Positions 61,822 through 64,000 of a stretch of 64,000 nucleotides of DNA are shown piece by piece (within the stretch, counting starts at the first letter, position 1; each line of letters starts with the position of its first letter). The DNA lies in contig NZ_JAFCJE010000011.1 of the NCBI RefSeq assembly GCF_018131185.1, forward strand, positions 120,807 to 184,806, given 5' to 3'. Source of the stretch: Bradyrhizobium diazoefficiens. Its GTDB lineage: Bacteria; Pseudomonadota; Alphaproteobacteria; Rhizobiales; Xanthobacteraceae. The notes beneath the pieces are model-generated. The model was not told the origin of the DNA. It ran no database searches and saw only the letters and a list, made by a program, of their open reading frames with translations. The translations under genes were made by a program, and so were the position numbers.

Positions 61822-62409
61822 ATGGGCCACTCCCAGGCAGACAAGGCAAAGAGCCGGCAGCGCATACTGGATGCGGCCGCAGTGCAGATCCGCGAGCTGG
61901 GATTGGACGGCCTCAGTATCGCCGAGCTCATGAAGTCCGCGAAATTGACCCATGGCGGATTCTACGGACATTTCGACTCGCGCGACCAGTTGATCTCCGA
62001 GGCTTTGGCGAAAGCTCTCTCGGAAGGAGGCCCGGAAGCGGTGCGCCCGGGAAGCGCGAACGGTCCGCGTACCCTCAAAGCGCTGCTGAACACTTATCTG
62101 AGCAAGGCACATCGGGACGATCCGAGCGTGGGATGTGGGGTGGCGGCCCTGGCCGGCGATGTCGCACGAAGCGATCGAAAGACGCGCGCCGTCATGACGG
62201 AATTTCTTTCGCATTACTTCGACAACGTGGCTGACCTGGTGGAAGGCGACCATCCCGACGAGTCGGCGGTTGCCATCGTCTGCACGATGGTCGGAGCGGT
62301 TGCTCTTGCACGGGTGACGAGGGATATCTCGATGTCCGACAAGATATTGCGCGCGGCGCAGCGAAGCATTCTCGAACTCGTCGAAACCCGCCGGTCGGCT
62401 CTCGAATGA
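61822..62409 (+). CDS. TetR-family repressor
   Basis: A 195-residue TetR protein: KSRQRILDAAAVQIRELGLDG, then IAELMKSAKLTHGGFYGHF. The effector half includes PSVGCGVAALAGDVARSDRKTR, the TetR_C_33-type segment also found in the three other TetR proteins here. It follows KAS II by 276 bp on the same strand and is convergent with a LysR gene. Target unknown. Confidence 0.88.
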   Translation: MGHSQADKAKSRQRILDAAAVQIRELGLDGLSIAELMKSAKLTHGGFYGHFDSRDQLISEALAKALSEGGPEAVRPGSANGPRTLKALLNTYLSKAHRDDPSVGCGVAALAGDVARSDRKTRAVMTEFLSHYFDNVADLVEGDHPDESAVAIVCTMVGAVALARVTRDISMSDKILRAAQRSILELVETRRSALE

Positions 62410-62484
62410 GTGGTGAGAAACGACCATGACCCATGCTGCATGCCACGCGAAATGCTGCGCCGATCTTCGCCGGCAGCGTACGGA

Positions 62485-63432
62485 TCATGCAACCTGCTGC
62501 AGGCGCTTCTGAGCCCCCTGCTGACCGACCAGCCACGACTTGGTGTTCGCGAACTCCGCTTCCAGGAAGCGCCAGACCTGCTTGGTCATCTTTCTGAGGT
62601 CGCTCTCGCGGCGGCGGAGCAACCACAAATCCAGCATGGCCGTGTCGTCCGGGAGCACACGTACCAAGCCTTCAGCCAGGGCAAACGGCACCGGCAGAAA
62701 CGCCAAGCCGAGCCCTTCTGCCGTCGCCGCGAAATGATTGACGACCGGCATGAGCCTCAGCGTGCTATGGGCGTTTGCCGCTGAATTGAAAGCCGCCAAC
62801 AACGAAATCTGACTCGTTCGCTCGTTTTCGGCTGCCCCGTACTCGACTGAGCATCCGATCAGTTCGTGGTCGACCAACTCTTTCAGCGTCTTCGGTGCAG
62901 CGTGTTCCGCCAGATAGCTATCGGATGCAAACAGACCAAAGGCGATGGATCCAACGCGGCGACCGATCAGTTCACCGTCACCCGGATGCCCGATCCGGAT
63001 GACGAGATCGAGATCGCTGGTGGCCAGGTTCTGCTGCTCAACCGTCGAATTGATTTCGAGGCGGATCTGAGAACTCAGCGCACGCAACTTCTTGACGCGA
63101 GGCAGCAGCCAATGCTTGGTCAGACCTTCAGTCGCGGAAATCTTGACCGCCGTCGAACGCTGGCCGACGCGCAGGGACAAATCCCGCTGAAACTCCTCGA
63201 AAGAGCGAACCATCTCTTCCGCCGAGCGGAGCAGGTCCTGCCCCTCCTGGGTAAGCTTCACCCCCGACGATACGCGAAAGAACAGCGGCGCGCCGATATT
63301 GCGCTCCAGCTCCTTCAGGCGCCTGCTGAGGGTCGGCTGGCTCATGCCCAACTCGCGGGCCGCCCTATTGACGCTTCCGGTTCGCGCCACCGAAAAGAAG
63401 AGCCTGAACAGATCCCAGTTGGTTTCCGTCAC
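62485..63432 (-). CDS. LysR-family regulator
   Basis: A 315-residue LysR protein if started at the GTG at 63432, where the winged-helix begins (TETNWDLFRLFFSVARTGSVNRAARELGMSQPTLSRRLKELE). The frame continues upstream to ATGs at 63591 and 63555, so a longer N-terminus cannot be excluded. The effector domain is complete. No divergent gene lies next to it in this window. Function unknown. Confidence 0.82.
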   Translation of the reverse strand: MTETNWDLFRLFFSVARTGSVNRAARELGMSQPTLSRRLKELERNIGAPLFFRVSSGVKLTQEGQDLLRSAEEMVRSFEEFQRDLSLRVGQRSTAVKISATEGLTKHWLLPRVKKLRALSSQIRLEINSTVEQQNLATSDLDLVIRIGHPGDGELIGRRVGSIAFGLFASDSYLAEHAAPKTLKELVDHELIGCSVEYGAAENERTSQISLLAAFNSAANAHSTLRLMPVVNHFAATAEGLGLAFLPVPFALAEGLVRVLPDDTAMLDLWLLRRRESDLRKMTKQVWRFLEAEFANTKSWLVGQQGAQKRLQQVA

Positions 63433-63859
63433 GCGAGATCTGTGCTGGTTTCCACCGGCCGGCTCTGGCCCCACATCGCGGGGCCCAGCTTCGGAGAACG
63501 GGCCACCACGCGCAAGTTCGACGCCCACCACGTTCTCCATTTCCATCCCCACCATGAAACGTCCGAGCGGAACTGAAATGATGCTCGTCATCTTTCCAAC
63601 AGGATGATGCCTATCATGCACAACGTCAAGTTCTGAATCAGCCTCAAGAAGACCTGAACACCAATCCCGAACCGGCGTAGAAGCGGTCCCGTTGGCCGGT
63701 GACTTGACGGCTCGACGCTTCGCGCAGGTGGAGATGAGTGACGTTGGGCATATCCGGGGTGTGAAGCGACCACCCATTCAAGCCGCGGACATGAGCTCTC
63801 GATCTCGCGACAGACTTCGCCCGAGCTTTGCTTCATCTCTCACCCTCAAAACCAAGAGG

Positions 63860-63974
63860 GCGCAGGGAAGGCCGGGTGCCAGCTCGCACCCGCGGTCCGC
63901 TGCGCGACATGCGCACGCAGGAAGAACCGCACAGCAGCATACAGGTGGTGCCGATCACTCGGCCTTCCCTGCGC
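63860..63974. repeat. Terminal inverted repeat element (partly off the edge)
   Basis: GCGCAGGGAAGGCCGGGTG (63860-63878) pairs with CACTCGGCCTTCCCTGCGC (63956-63974) at 18 of 19 positions, enclosing a 77-base G+C-rich loop. The right-hand sequence continues to the window edge. I recall similar stretches scattered in Bradyrhizobium intergenic regions, but that is memory, not a search. Confidence 0.6.
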
Positions 63975-64000
63975 GATGGTCGGACGGCTTATGCCGTGCT

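Noticed and set aside
60238..62427. A 729-codon minus-strand frame
   Set aside because: Antisense to the KAS II and TetR genes; His/Arg/Asp-rich composition, no domain.

Overview
The window (about 62% G+C by eye) looks like the chromosome of an alphaproteobacterium of the Bradyrhizobium / Rhodopseudomonas group. This is an inference. It rests on a DUF3606 protein, a DUF3551-type secreted mini-protein, an acyl-CoA dehydrogenase pair of the pimeloyl-CoA dehydrogenase type, a dehalogenase whose active-site numbering matches the R. palustris fluoroacetate enzyme, and a terminal inverted repeat of a kind I recall from bradyrhizobial intergenic regions. I saw no rRNA, tRNA, CRISPR array or insertion sequence.

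Layout. (1) 1-6.5 kb, minus strand: the end of a siderophore-type NRPS locus. It holds an MbtH protein, a type II thioesterase, a SyrP/TauD-type hydroxylase, the N-terminal fatty-acyl-AMP ligase of a synthetase that runs off the left edge, and a TonB-dependent siderophore receptor. (2) 6.7-11.5 kb: glycogen/trehalose genes treZ and glgX with a small DUF3606 protein between them; treY is not here. (3) 11.6-17.7 kb: a TetR-SDR pair divergent from a two-gene RND efflux pump, with three related operator copies in the gap, then a DUF3551-like secreted peptide. (4) 17.8-63.4 kb: a long catabolic region with many regulators (four HxlR, three TetR, two LysR, one MarR; the TetR of region 3 is separate).

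The catabolic region falls into modules: an iron-type alcohol dehydrogenase and a haloacetate dehalogenase; an FMN 2-hydroxyacid oxidase, a ketopantoate-reductase-like enzyme and a solute-binding protein; two class II aldolases with a LysR; an epoxide-hydrolase-like and an NmrA-like enzyme with a TetR; a FadD ligase; a three-subunit molybdenum hydroxylase; a Bug binding protein / CoA-transferase / enoyl-CoA hydratase operon with a fumarylacetoacetase-family enzyme; a beta-oxidation-like set (feruloyl-CoA-synthetase-type ligase, two acyl-CoA dehydrogenases, thiolase, SDR, nitronate-monooxygenase-like flavoprotein, DsbA-like isomerase, solute-binding protein); a Tat-exported IorAB-type oxidoreductase; a two-cluster Fe-S protein fused to an SCP2 domain; and an SDR plus solitary KAS II.

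The most informative signal is regulatory. Three separate, nearly perfect operator families tie distant genes together: a dyad AAGTCACT-N11-AGTGACTT before the alcohol dehydrogenase and the molybdenum hydroxylase; a dyad AGTTC-N7-GAACT that fills the 17-bp spacer of promoters for the beta-oxidation set and lies beside an HxlR gene; and an identical 18-mer over the -35 of the hydratase and fumarylacetoacetase-family promoters. Together they outline at least two, probably three, HxlR-controlled regulons whose substrates are unknown.
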